Shown one piece after another: positions 41,476 through 49,624 of a DNA stretch of 62,536 nucleotides. The notes below the pieces were generated by a model, which saw nothing but the letters and a program-made list of their open reading frames with translations, was not told the DNA's origin and ran no database searches. Each line of letters starts with the position of its first letter. Position 1 is the first letter of the stretch. Location of the stretch: contig JAUXOG010000024.1 in NCBI GenBank assembly GCA_030682385.1, positions 1-62,536 of the forward strand, written 5' to 3'. This DNA is from Bacteroidota bacterium (lineage in GTDB: Bacteria > Bacteroidota > Ignavibacteria > UBA10030 > BY39). Made by a program: the position numbers and the translations under genes.

Positions 41476-42499
41476 AAACCCACTTCTCCATAGTATGCAA
41501 GCTTCGGAGATGTTTTTGCAGAAAATATCACCAGGCTCAAACCCAAATACTGAATTAGTCGTTTCTTCGGAAGGGGGTGTTAACCGGCAACTCTTTAAAT
41601 CGGCAGTCAATATCAGAACACAACATTTTGGCAATGAAGTCTATCCGCGGGGAGTCGTTGAAATTTCAAATTACTGCAATCTTAATTGTTTGTACTGTGG
41701 AATGCGGAAAGATAATCTTACCATAAACCGGTATCGATTGGGCCACAATGAAATAGTCCAAATCGCTTTATCAATGGAGCAACACGGTATCAAGAGTATT
41801 ATGCTTCAATCTGGAGATGATTACACATATCCGATTGCATCTCTCGTGAAAACCGTCCATGCAATAAGAAAGGAAACGGATTTGCGTGTGATTTTGTGTC
41901 TTGGTGAGCGAAAACGAGCTGATCTTGAGGCAATGCTAAAAGCAGGTGCAAATATGTATGTGTTAAAACTTGAAACCCCTAATCCAATCCTTTTTCAGAA
42001 ACTACGTCCATCTACAACTTTTGAACGGCGATTAAATCAACTGAAATTTATGAAAAAGATCGGTTACCAGATTAGCAGTGGATTCATTGTTGGTCTTCCA
42101 GAGCAAACCCATCATGAGATATTTGAGGGTCTAATGTTATTGAAGGATTTAAGGGTGGATGCTGCAAGTGTTAGCCCCTTTATTCCAAATGAGGGATCGC
42201 CTTTAAAGAATGAGCCATTTGGCAGTCTAGAGTTGTCTCTTTATTTCTTAGCTCAAATGAGAATTCATCTTCAAGGAGTTTATATCCCTGCTGTTTCCGC
42301 ATTCTCACTTTTACACAAAGACGGTCAAGCATTGGCAATGAATGCTGGTGCAAATGTAATAACCATCAACTTTACTCCTAAAACCAACGCAAAACAGTAT
42401 CTGATGTATAGCGAAAAAAGAAATCCTGTATCTTTGGAAAGGGCCAGAGAATTAATTTTATCGTTGGGAATGACAAGCAGTATCCTACAAATTAATTAG
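41459..42499 (+). CDS. HydE/BioB-family radical SAM enzyme
   Basis: 346 residues from GTG 41459 (a TTG at 41447 would add four). The cluster motif is CNLNCLYC (Cys73, Cys77, Cys80). The barrel then follows HydE closely: MLQSGDD, ILCLGERKRADLEAMLKAGA, KLETPNPILFQKLRPSTTFE, GFIVGLPEQT, SPFIPNEGSPL and NAGANVITINFTP. HydE acts in assembly of the [FeFe]-hydrogenase cofactor, and the related PylB and BioB rearrange or sulfurate small molecules. No hydF, hydG or hydrogenase gene is near, so hydrogenase maturation is not supported by context. With the B12 radical SAM and importer it suggests a small-molecule salvage or biosynthesis pathway. Confidence 0.87.
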   Translation: MKPIAENPLLHSMQASEMFLQKISPGSNPNTELVVSSEGGVNRQLFKSAVNIRTQHFGNEVYPRGVVEISNYCNLNCLYCGMRKDNLTINRYRLGHNEIVQIALSMEQHGIKSIMLQSGDDYTYPIASLVKTVHAIRKETDLRVILCLGERKRADLEAMLKAGANMYVLKLETPNPILFQKLRPSTTFERRLNQLKFMKKIGYQISSGFIVGLPEQTHHEIFEGLMLLKDLRVDAASVSPFIPNEGSPLKNEPFGSLELSLYFLAQMRIHLQGVYIPAVSAFSLLHKDGQALAMNAGANVITINFTPKTNAKQYLMYSEKRNPVSLERARELILSLGMTSSILQIN

Positions 42500-42753
42500 C
42501 CATATCATATCAAATGGGGAGCTTTCATTCAAAGCAATGAGATGGCAACAAGCACGAAGGTTTACTGTAGTCAGTAAAAATATCAAATTATAATACTACT
42601 GATTTTGCTATTACTTATCCGGAACAACCGCCAATATGCGTTCGTGGTTGATCTGCTTCAATCGTTTATTTTTTTTTGTTTGCCCAATTGTTTGTTAATT
42701 GCCAATCATTAACAGTGTCTGTTATTACGAATTCGTTAGTTATTTATCATTTT
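42500..42753. other. Intergenic region between radical SAM cluster and oxidoreductase block
   Basis: About 250 A+T-rich bases lie between convergent genes. No gene, terminator hairpin with a T-run, or trace of the LamG gene interrupted at 46057 was found. ATTGTTTGTTAATTGCCAAT is a weak inverted pattern near 42689. Confidence 0.4.
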
Positions 42754-43707
42754 TTAATTTATTTTGATGCCTATTTTCCCGGCAATTTTTCCTGATTCCA
42801 TGTGCTTATGCGCTTGTGAAAGGTCTTTCCATGGGTATATTTTTTCTATTACAGGTTTTATTTTTCCCGACTGAATTAGTTTGCTCAAACCTTCTAGAAT
42901 TTTTCCTTCTGTCTTTACAATAAATGGAATAGTTTTTCTGGATGAAAAAAGATTTGACAATTTCATTAAGGGAAATTTCATGGGGTTATCGGCTATAACT
43001 ATGGATTTCCCACCGGGCTTGAGAAGTTTTTTCAATTGCCTAAACCCAATTCCTCTTACACAATTTAATATGACATCATACCTTTCAGTTGTATTCAAAA
43101 TATTCTGCTTCTTGTAATCAATTATCTTTTCTGCGCCTAATTGTTTTGCAAGGTCAATTCTCTCTGTACTGCAAACCGCTGTTACTTCGGCGCCAAAATA
43201 TTTTGCTACCTGTATGGCATAAGTACCTACACCGCCTGATGCTCCATTTATTAATACCAGCATTCCTTTCTTAACGGGGGCATGAACCGTGAATGCCTCA
43301 TAAACCGTCATACCGACACCGGGTACAGTTCCGGCTTCTGTGATATTCAAATTATCAGGGATTAGCGCTGCAAACGATTGGGGGATGGCAGCAAATTCAC
43401 CATACCCGCCATTGCGATGAATACCAAGGAAAGCATACACATTATCTCCAACTTTAAATCTGCTTACTGCTCTTCCGGTTTCAACAACTTTACCGCTTAC
43501 ATCCACACCAAGTACTGCGGGCAGCTTTAACCGCACAAAACTTTTCAGCAAACCCCGCCTGATGCCGGCATCCACCGGATTAACACTTGAACCGAAAACT
43601 TTTACAAGTATTTCATCACCTTTTATTTTTGGTGTTTCAATTTCTCCAAAATAAAATACATCAGGTGTTCCATATTGATTGATAAGTATTGCTTTCATAG
43701 TTTTCAT
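42754..43707 (-). CDS. Zinc-independent MDR oxidoreductase (quinone-reductase-like)
   Basis: 317 residues (MKAILINQYG at 43698 is an equally likely start). It has the medium-chain dehydrogenase/reductase plan: N-terminal GroES-like domain (GSSVNPVDAGIRRG, VLGVDVSGKVVETG), a nucleotide-binding Rossmann fold with NGASGGVGTYAIQVAKYFGA near 155, and a C-terminal cap. The cysteine and histidine ligands of catalytic zinc are absent, as in NADPH-dependent quinone reductases and enoyl reductases. It is last in a minus-strand group of three NAD(P)-dependent enzymes under an AraC regulator. Confidence 0.88.
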   Translation of the reverse strand: MKTMKAILINQYGTPDVFYFGEIETPKIKGDEILVKVFGSSVNPVDAGIRRGLLKSFVRLKLPAVLGVDVSGKVVETGRAVSRFKVGDNVYAFLGIHRNGGYGEFAAIPQSFAALIPDNLNITEAGTVPGVGMTVYEAFTVHAPVKKGMLVLINGASGGVGTYAIQVAKYFGAEVTAVCSTERIDLAKQLGAEKIIDYKKQNILNTTERYDVILNCVRGIGFRQLKKLLKPGGKSIVIADNPMKFPLMKLSNLFSSRKTIPFIVKTEGKILEGLSKLIQSGKIKPVIEKIYPWKDLSQAHKHMESGKIAGKIGIKIN

Positions 43708-43716
43708 TTTTTGCGT

Positions 43717-44412
43717 TCAACTTACTATTTTAAAATTGAAAGCTCCGTTTTGCGTAGCTCCCCAAATTCTTAACCAAACAGGCAATACAGCTTCAGTTCC
43801 TCTTGCCGAACTGATGTCGCCAAGGTCAAGAATGTTTTCATTCTTCCAGCCAAATTCGTTCATCAGGGATTTTACTTTTGCTTTTGCATCGGCATCATTG
43901 CCGCAGATAAATGCTGTATGGTTTCCACCGCCAATCATATTCGGGTTCACCATTAAACCACACCACATTGTATTCAGTGTTTTTACAACTTTTGCTTGCG
44001 GAAAAGTTTTTTGAATTTCTTCGCCCAACGAATTTGTGTTGGATAATTCAGGAACTAAACAAGGTGGCATTCCTTTAGTAAAATCCAAAGGATTGGCAAC
44101 ATCCATCAGAATTTTGCCATTCAGATTTTTTGCATCTGCCAATTTCAAAGCGTTGATTGAATTTGCACCTTGCGTAACATTCAAAACAATTTCTCCGAAA
44201 GCTGCTGCCTCTGCGAATGTTCCTAATTTTACATTTTTGTTTTGTGCATACCATTCATTGAATGGCGGATTGCCGTAGCCGTCTTTTGCGGCGCTGGCTA
44301 ATTTTTCCGACACATTTCGTGTGCCCATCATTACATCGTAACCAAGTGTAATGAGCTTGGAAGCGAAGGTCTGCCCAACGGTTCCTGTTCCGATAATTGC
44401 GATTTTTTTCAT
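43717..44412 (-). CDS. NADP/F420-type reductase-like NAD(P)-binding protein
   Basis: 231 residues. The dinucleotide fold IIGTGTVGQTFASKLITLGY starts at residue 5, and MGTRN follows, pointing to NADP. The fold matches the F420-dependent NADP oxidoreductase family (PF03807), with VANPLDFTKGMPP and TLNTMWCGLMVNP. Members in bacteria lacking F420 appear to be NADPH-dependent reductases of unknown substrate. The gene lies 9 bp upstream of the MDR gene, in the AraC-linked group. Confidence 0.85.
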   Translation of the reverse strand: MKKIAIIGTGTVGQTFASKLITLGYDVMMGTRNVSEKLASAAKDGYGNPPFNEWYAQNKNVKLGTFAEAAAFGEIVLNVTQGANSINALKLADAKNLNGKILMDVANPLDFTKGMPPCLVPELSNTNSLGEEIQKTFPQAKVVKTLNTMWCGLMVNPNMIGGGNHTAFICGNDADAKAKVKSLMNEFGWKNENILDLGDISSARGTEAVLPVWLRIWGATQNGAFNFKIVS

Positions 44413-44450
44413 TGTTGTTTTGCTTTCTTTTAATTATTAAATTCTCTTTT

Positions 44451-45080
44451 TCAATAAGTTAGCGTTGGCGTTTTCCTTAACCATTCATTTGAGTTTAATT
44501 GCTTTAGCATAAAATGTGCAAGGTCGGCTCTTGATATTTTTGAACCGCCTTTCGGTGCATACCGTGCAGATACCCTGTAAATTCCCGTAAGCGGTTTATC
44601 AATCAATTGTGAAGGACGAACAATAATCCAATCAATCTCACTTACTGATTGAAGATAGCTTTCCAATTTTTTCATATCGTTATATGGCTTGCGCAACAAG
44701 CGTTTGAAAATGAGTTTATAAATAAATTCAAACGAAGGGTCGTCATCTTCGACACCGCCAGAGGTGAGGCAGATGAATTTTTTTACACCACCTTTTCGCA
44801 TTGCTTCAATAATGTATTTTCCACTTTCTGAATAAAGAGAAGTGTCTTTAAAACTTTGCCCGATGCCCAATGCCGATAAAACGACATCGTGCCCCTTTAA
44901 ATTATTTTCAAAAGTTGATGGAACTAAAGCATCTGCTTTTATCACTGTTAAATCAGAATGCGATTGTGTAAAATTTTCAGGATTACGCACAAAGGCGGTT
45001 ACTTTATATCCTTTTTCTAATGCTTGCTGAACTACAAGTTTTCCTGTTGGTCCGCTTGCACCGAATACTGCGATTTTCAT
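44451..45080 (-). CDS. Atypical short-chain dehydrogenase (NAD(P)H-binding)
   Basis: 209 residues from ATG 45080. A longer ATG at 45122 adds fourteen residues before the Rossmann start and is less likely. The glycine motif is GASGPTGKLV, with FVRNPE and VLSALGIG following as in NAD(P)H-binding PF13460 proteins (biliverdin reductase B or NmrA-like). It lacks the Tyr-x-x-x-Lys catalytic pair of classic SDRs. It is first of the three oxidoreductase genes after the AraC gene. Confidence 0.85.
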   Translation of the reverse strand: MKIAVFGASGPTGKLVVQQALEKGYKVTAFVRNPENFTQSHSDLTVIKADALVPSTFENNLKGHDVVLSALGIGQSFKDTSLYSESGKYIIEAMRKGGVKKFICLTSGGVEDDDPSFEFIYKLIFKRLLRKPYNDMKKLESYLQSVSEIDWIIVRPSQLIDKPLTGIYRVSARYAPKGGSKISRADLAHFMLKQLNSNEWLRKTPTLTY

Positions 45081-45177
45081 CTTTATCTGTATTTTGTTGT
45101 TAATAAAATTTTGACGATACAAATATACAGAGACTACTACTATGGGTAAAGGTCAAAAACTTGGTTGTAATGGTAAA

Positions 45178-46056
45178 TTACTTTTTCCTTGCTTGTTTCC
45201 TGAACTCAAGGGGAGTAAGTTCAGCGTGTTTCTTGAAGAATTTCCCAAAGTTGGCAGGGTCTGAAAAATTCAGTCGATAAGCAATTTCAGCAATATCATA
45301 TTCGGTAAATTGAATAAGCGATTTTGCTTCGCTCATTAATCTTTCATTAATAAACGACAGAGCATTTTTATCTGATGCTGATTTTACTGATTGCGAAAGA
45401 TGATTGGGGGTAACAAAAAGCAATGCAGCGTATTCTTCAACGGTTCGTTTTTCTAGGTAGTAGTTATTGACAAGTTGGATGAATTTTTTTAATAATATTT
45501 GCTGCGGTGTTGTAAACCCTTCTTCCCACTGATTGAATGCGGTTGTAAATTCCTTTAACTGATAAAGGAGTGCAAGAAGTTTTACTGTCGCTATTTTGTG
45601 TTGATCGTCGGTTGAATTTTCATAAGCTGTAAAAACCTCCTCCAAAAAAGGAGCGAAGTTCTTGAATTTTGATTGATTTAGTTTGAAAAAATTGGTGTGT
45701 AGGATATTGAAAAACGGAAACTCTTTTTCAAAATCTGGTTTGAAAAAAGAAAGACATTCCTTTTTGAAATAAATCAGGTAACCATTTGCCGTATTATCCC
45801 TGTAAAAACTATACAATAGTCCGGGCGCTTGAAAAACCAAAAAAGAATTGAGATTGGTAACATTGGTGTTGTCGTATGTAATTTTTGTTTGACCCACATT
45901 ATTAACCAGAGCAATGAAATAAAAGTCTTTCCTAAAAGGCGGTTTGTAATTGTTAATTGAGCCTTCATTTGCTTTTAGTCTGAGGCAATAGAAATTCGGG
46001 TTTGAAGTCCGGTAGTCAGCGGAAATGGATGAAAGAAAATCATTGATTTCTTTCAA
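45178..46056 (-). CDS. AraC-family transcriptional regulator
   Basis: 292 residues. The C-terminal pair of helix-turn-helix motifs is clear: TVEEYAALLFVTPNHLSQSVKSA and then YDIAEIAYRLNFSDPANFGKFFKKH (quoted parts AALLFVTPNHLSQ and YDIAEIAYRLNFSD). The N-terminal half is a cupin-like ligand domain. It is on the same strand as three NAD(P)-dependent enzymes and probably controls them. Its ATG lies at 46056, and DNA immediately beyond is the broken end of a LamG gene, so no native promoter region is evident. This supports recent insertion or rearrangement. Confidence 0.88.
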   Translation of the reverse strand: MKEINDFLSSISADYRTSNPNFYCLRLKANEGSINNYKPPFRKDFYFIALVNNVGQTKITYDNTNVTNLNSFLVFQAPGLLYSFYRDNTANGYLIYFKKECLSFFKPDFEKEFPFFNILHTNFFKLNQSKFKNFAPFLEEVFTAYENSTDDQHKIATVKLLALLYQLKEFTTAFNQWEEGFTTPQQILLKKFIQLVNNYYLEKRTVEEYAALLFVTPNHLSQSVKSASDKNALSFINERLMSEAKSLIQFTEYDIAEIAYRLNFSDPANFGKFFKKHAELTPLEFRKQARKK

Positions 46057-46058
46057 AT

Positions 46059-46781
46059 CTTATTGGTCGCTGGTGTTTTAACGAAGGAACAGGCACAATT
46101 GTCAATGGCGGCGCAGGAACAACATTCGCGGGTACAATTATGGGTTCCGGTTCAAGTTGGACGACAGATCATCCTTTACCTGTACAGATTTCGTTATTCG
46201 AAGCAGATGTAGTTGACAACAACAGTGTGAAACTTAATTGGACAACAATTGCTGAAGTTAATAATTATGGTTTTTATGTAGAGCGCTGCAATGAGAATGA
46301 AATAAATTATACACTAATTCCAAATAGTTTTATTGCTGGTCATGGTAGTACTTTGGAGCCACATTCCTACACATTTACAGACAATACCATAACATCATCG
46401 GGTGTTTATTGTTACCGATTGCAGCAAATCGATAACGATGGTTTAATTCACTATTATGGACCGATTGTGGTATCATTCAACCCTATGGATGTTAAGGATG
46501 GTCTAACTGTACCAGCAGTATATAAGTTAAATCAAAATTATCCGAATCCATTTAATCCGACAACAAAGATCAGTTTCAGTCTTGAAAAATCAGGATACAC
46601 AACTTTAAAATTACACAACGTAATGGGACAGGAAATTGAAACATTGTTCAACAAGGAAGCTGAAGCAGGTAAGTTATATGTGATTAATCTGGATGCAAAT
46701 AAACTCAGCAGCGGAATATATTTCATTCGATTAACAAGTGGATCATTCAATGATTTCAGAAAAATTGTAATGATTAAATAG
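46059..46781 (+). pseudogene. T9SS LamG protein, 3' fragment (5' part lost)
   Basis: The frame is open from 46047 and recognisably homologous from 46059: LIGRWCFNEGTGTIVNGGAG aligns with the end of LamG domains in the next gene (LVGRWGLDEGTGTN). An ATG at 46140 is internal. The remaining part has a fibronectin-like region and the T9SS tail (YKLNQNYPNPFNPTTKISFS to the final IVMIK). No signal peptide or first LamG domain exists, and the AraC gene starts 3 bp away on the other strand. It is best read as a truncated gene. An AT-rich hairpin (46781-46798) follows the stop. Confidence 0.8.
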
Positions 46782-46846
46782 AAATTTGGTTAAATTTCTA
46801 TATAAAATAAGAAATTAAATATTAATAATTTGTAGATAGGAATTAT

Positions 46847-49621
46847 ATGAAAAGGTATGTTTTGATTTTAGTCTATATCATGTCATTGATCATAGCGACA
46901 AATTTTGTATTAGCTCAGACTGGGCTACAATTTGATGGAACAAACGATTACGTAACGTTCGGTTCGGCAACAAGCACGCTGGGTGCCCAGAGGTTCACAC
47001 TTGAGTGTTGGTTCAAGTGGACTGGGGGAGGAGCCACCACATCAACGGGGACCGGAGGTCTTTCGACCGTGATCCCTCTTGTCACTAAAGGGCGAGGAGA
47101 AGCAGATGGCAGCAATGTAGATATGAATTATTTTTTAGGTATTCAGGGCGGTAAGTTAGCAGCAGATTTTGAAGATATAGATGCAGCTGCAATCGATGGG
47201 GATCTTGCTGGACAGAACCAACCAATCCTAGGAACAATTACAATTACTACCAACGTTTGGCATCATGCTGCTGCAACCTTTGACGGAACTAATTGGAGAT
47301 TATACCTTGATGGTGTATTAGATAATAGCTTGGATGTTACTAATCCAGGATATACACCACCAAGACCACAATTTAACAGTATTCAACACGCAGGGCTTGG
47401 TACTGCTATGACATCAGCCCCCGCTGCGGGTGGTTACTTTGCGGGAGTATTAGACGAAGCACGCATCTGGAATTACGCACGTACTCAACAACAAATTCAG
47501 GATAGTATGAATGTTGAAATCACTTCATCAATGGGTGGCTTGTTAGGTCGTTGGGGTTTGAATGATGGAACTGGAACCTCTGCCGGTAATACTATTTCTG
47601 GTAGTCCTGCGGGCACACTAACAAATGGACCAACATGGGTAGCAGGCAATCCCGGTTTTCCCCCTCCTCCACCTCCAGCCGCACCGAGTGGATTAGCTGC
47701 AACAGCAGTGTTACATACACAAATCAATTTATCTTGGACTGATAATTCCAGTAATGAAACCACGTTCGAATTAGAACGATCAACGACTGGATCGAGTGGG
47801 CCTTTCTCGTTAATTGCAACTCTAAGTCCAAATACGATTTCTTATAATAATACCGGTTTAACAGCACTTACTGAATATTGGTACCGTGTTAGAGCTGTAA
47901 ACCCGGGAGGGAACTCCGCTTATAGTAATGTAGCTAATGATACAACCCCTGATGGATCTTCAACAGAGTATGCGCTGGATTTTGGTGGAACGAATTCTTA
48001 CGTTACATTTGGTACAGCATCAAGCGTAGGAGTAGCTAATTTCACGATCGAGTGTTGGTTTAAGAAAAAAGGTACAGGAAGAACAACTTATACCGGCACA
48101 GGCGGAATAACTGCCGTGCCTCTTGTGTCCAAAGGACGCTTTGAAACAGATGGAAGCACCGTCGATATGAATTATTTCTTTGGGCTCGATGGCGCGACCA
48201 ATGTCTTAGCCGCTGATTTCGAGGAAGGAACTGGCTCGACTACTCCAGGCTTGAACCATCCATTCTTTGGTTCAACACCAATCACTAACGACGTTTGGTA
48301 TCATGCAGCGGTAACTTATGATACAACACTAAAAAGATGGCAGCTCTACTTAAATGGAGTTTTAGAGAACGAGGAATTTGTTACTTCGGGTTCAAGGTTT
48401 CCACAATTTAACAGCATACAACATGCTGCACTCGGGACTGCAATGAATTCAAGTGGTGTTGATTCTGGGAAATTTTATGGTACATTGGACGAAGTACGTA
48501 TCTGGAATTATGCTCGTACAGTAGATCAAATCCTTAACGATATCAACACACAAATAAATACTCCACGAACCGGACTTGTTGGGAGATGGGGGTTGGACGA
48601 AGGCACGGGCACAAATGTCTATGGAGGAGCTGGGACTACCGTTAATGGAACAATTCAAGGCACGAACTACTCGTGGGTAGGCGGTGCACCGTTCAATTTA
48701 CCAAACCCACCGGCAATTCCTCCTGCCGCACCAACAAATCTCGTTTCAGGAGGAGTCTCCAGTAATTCAGTGTTAGTAAGCTGGACGGATAATTCGAATA
48801 ATGAAACTAATTTTCAAGTTGAACGCTCAACAACCGGTAGTAGCGGTCCTTTCACATTGATTGGGACTGTAGGCGTCAACAGAAATTATTATACTGATAC
48901 TGATGTTTCTGCAGAAACACATTATTATTATAGAGTCCGTGCGACTAACACATATGGGAACTCAATTTACAGTAATGTGCTTCACGTACTTACACCCTCT
49001 TTTCAAAACAATGCCGTTAATTTTGATGCCAGTAGCTGCTACGTTACCTTCGGAACAGGGACTGCGTTGAATACACCGACATTTACTGTGGAGACTTGGT
49101 TTAAAAGAACCGGGGCTGGAGTTTCTGTAACAACTGGCACCGGAGGAGTACCGGATGCTATTCCTTTGATAGCAAAAGGAACTTCCGAAACTGAGGATGT
49201 TACTAAAGACATAAATTATTTTCTCGCAATAAAATCAGCGACTAATACCTTGTGTGCAGATTTTGAAGAAGGCAGCACAGGAAGTTCTCCGAGTCTAAAC
49301 CATCCCGTTATTGGTGTAACACCAATTTCTCTTAACAAGTGGTACCATGCTGCGGTTACTTATGACGGCTCTACATGGCGATTGTATTTAAACGGTAAGT
49401 TAGAAACCGAACTTTTTGTTGGACAACCTACTGGTTCGGCTACAACATCTCCCGTTTCACTCGCGACATCCATTCAATCCAACGGAACAACAGCTCAGGG
49501 ATATTTCTACGGTGTAATGGATGAAGCCCGGATATGGAATTATGCCCGAACACAATCGCAAATCCTATCTACAATAAACTCACAAATTAGCACTGCGCAA
49601 AGCGGTTTAATTGCGTGTTGA
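46847..49621 (+). CDS. T9SS LamG/FN3 surface protein, N-terminal part ending at a premature TGA
   Basis: 924 residues. The signal peptide is cut near VLAQTG (about 26). Three concanavalin-like LamG domains (about 27-255, 375-610 and 720-924) alternate with two fibronectin type III domains. Each LamG ends in a GxxGRWGLN/DxGTG motif. In the third domain the motif reads IAC then TGA (49619-49621), where homologues have R-W-G, so Trp became stop and the preceding Arg became Cys. The frame continues without shift as the 49625 gene, which supplies the phosphoesterase and sorting domains. Without read-through the protein lacks its T9SS signal and would not be anchored. Confidence 0.82.
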   Translation: MKRYVLILVYIMSLIIATNFVLAQTGLQFDGTNDYVTFGSATSTLGAQRFTLECWFKWTGGGATTSTGTGGLSTVIPLVTKGRGEADGSNVDMNYFLGIQGGKLAADFEDIDAAAIDGDLAGQNQPILGTITITTNVWHHAAATFDGTNWRLYLDGVLDNSLDVTNPGYTPPRPQFNSIQHAGLGTAMTSAPAAGGYFAGVLDEARIWNYARTQQQIQDSMNVEITSSMGGLLGRWGLNDGTGTSAGNTISGSPAGTLTNGPTWVAGNPGFPPPPPPAAPSGLAATAVLHTQINLSWTDNSSNETTFELERSTTGSSGPFSLIATLSPNTISYNNTGLTALTEYWYRVRAVNPGGNSAYSNVANDTTPDGSSTEYALDFGGTNSYVTFGTASSVGVANFTIECWFKKKGTGRTTYTGTGGITAVPLVSKGRFETDGSTVDMNYFFGLDGATNVLAADFEEGTGSTTPGLNHPFFGSTPITNDVWYHAAVTYDTTLKRWQLYLNGVLENEEFVTSGSRFPQFNSIQHAALGTAMNSSGVDSGKFYGTLDEVRIWNYARTVDQILNDINTQINTPRTGLVGRWGLDEGTGTNVYGGAGTTVNGTIQGTNYSWVGGAPFNLPNPPAIPPAAPTNLVSGGVSSNSVLVSWTDNSNNETNFQVERSTTGSSGPFTLIGTVGVNRNYYTDTDVSAETHYYYRVRATNTYGNSIYSNVLHVLTPSFQNNAVNFDASSCYVTFGTGTALNTPTFTVETWFKRTGAGVSVTTGTGGVPDAIPLIAKGTSETEDVTKDINYFLAIKSATNTLCADFEEGSTGSSPSLNHPVIGVTPISLNKWYHAAVTYDGSTWRLYLNGKLETELFVGQPTGSATTSPVSLATSIQSNGTTAQGYFYGVMDEARIWNYARTQSQILSTINSQISTAQSGLIAC

Positions 49622-49624
49622 GGA

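Noticed and set aside
41459-42499. Hydrogenase maturation protein HydE proper
   Set aside because: The sequence resembles HydE, but no hydF, hydG or hydrogenase genes are near, so only family membership is claimed.
42500-42753. Left junction of the AraC/oxidoreductase block with LamG remnant
   Set aside because: No LamG-like sequence could be found in this interval on either strand.
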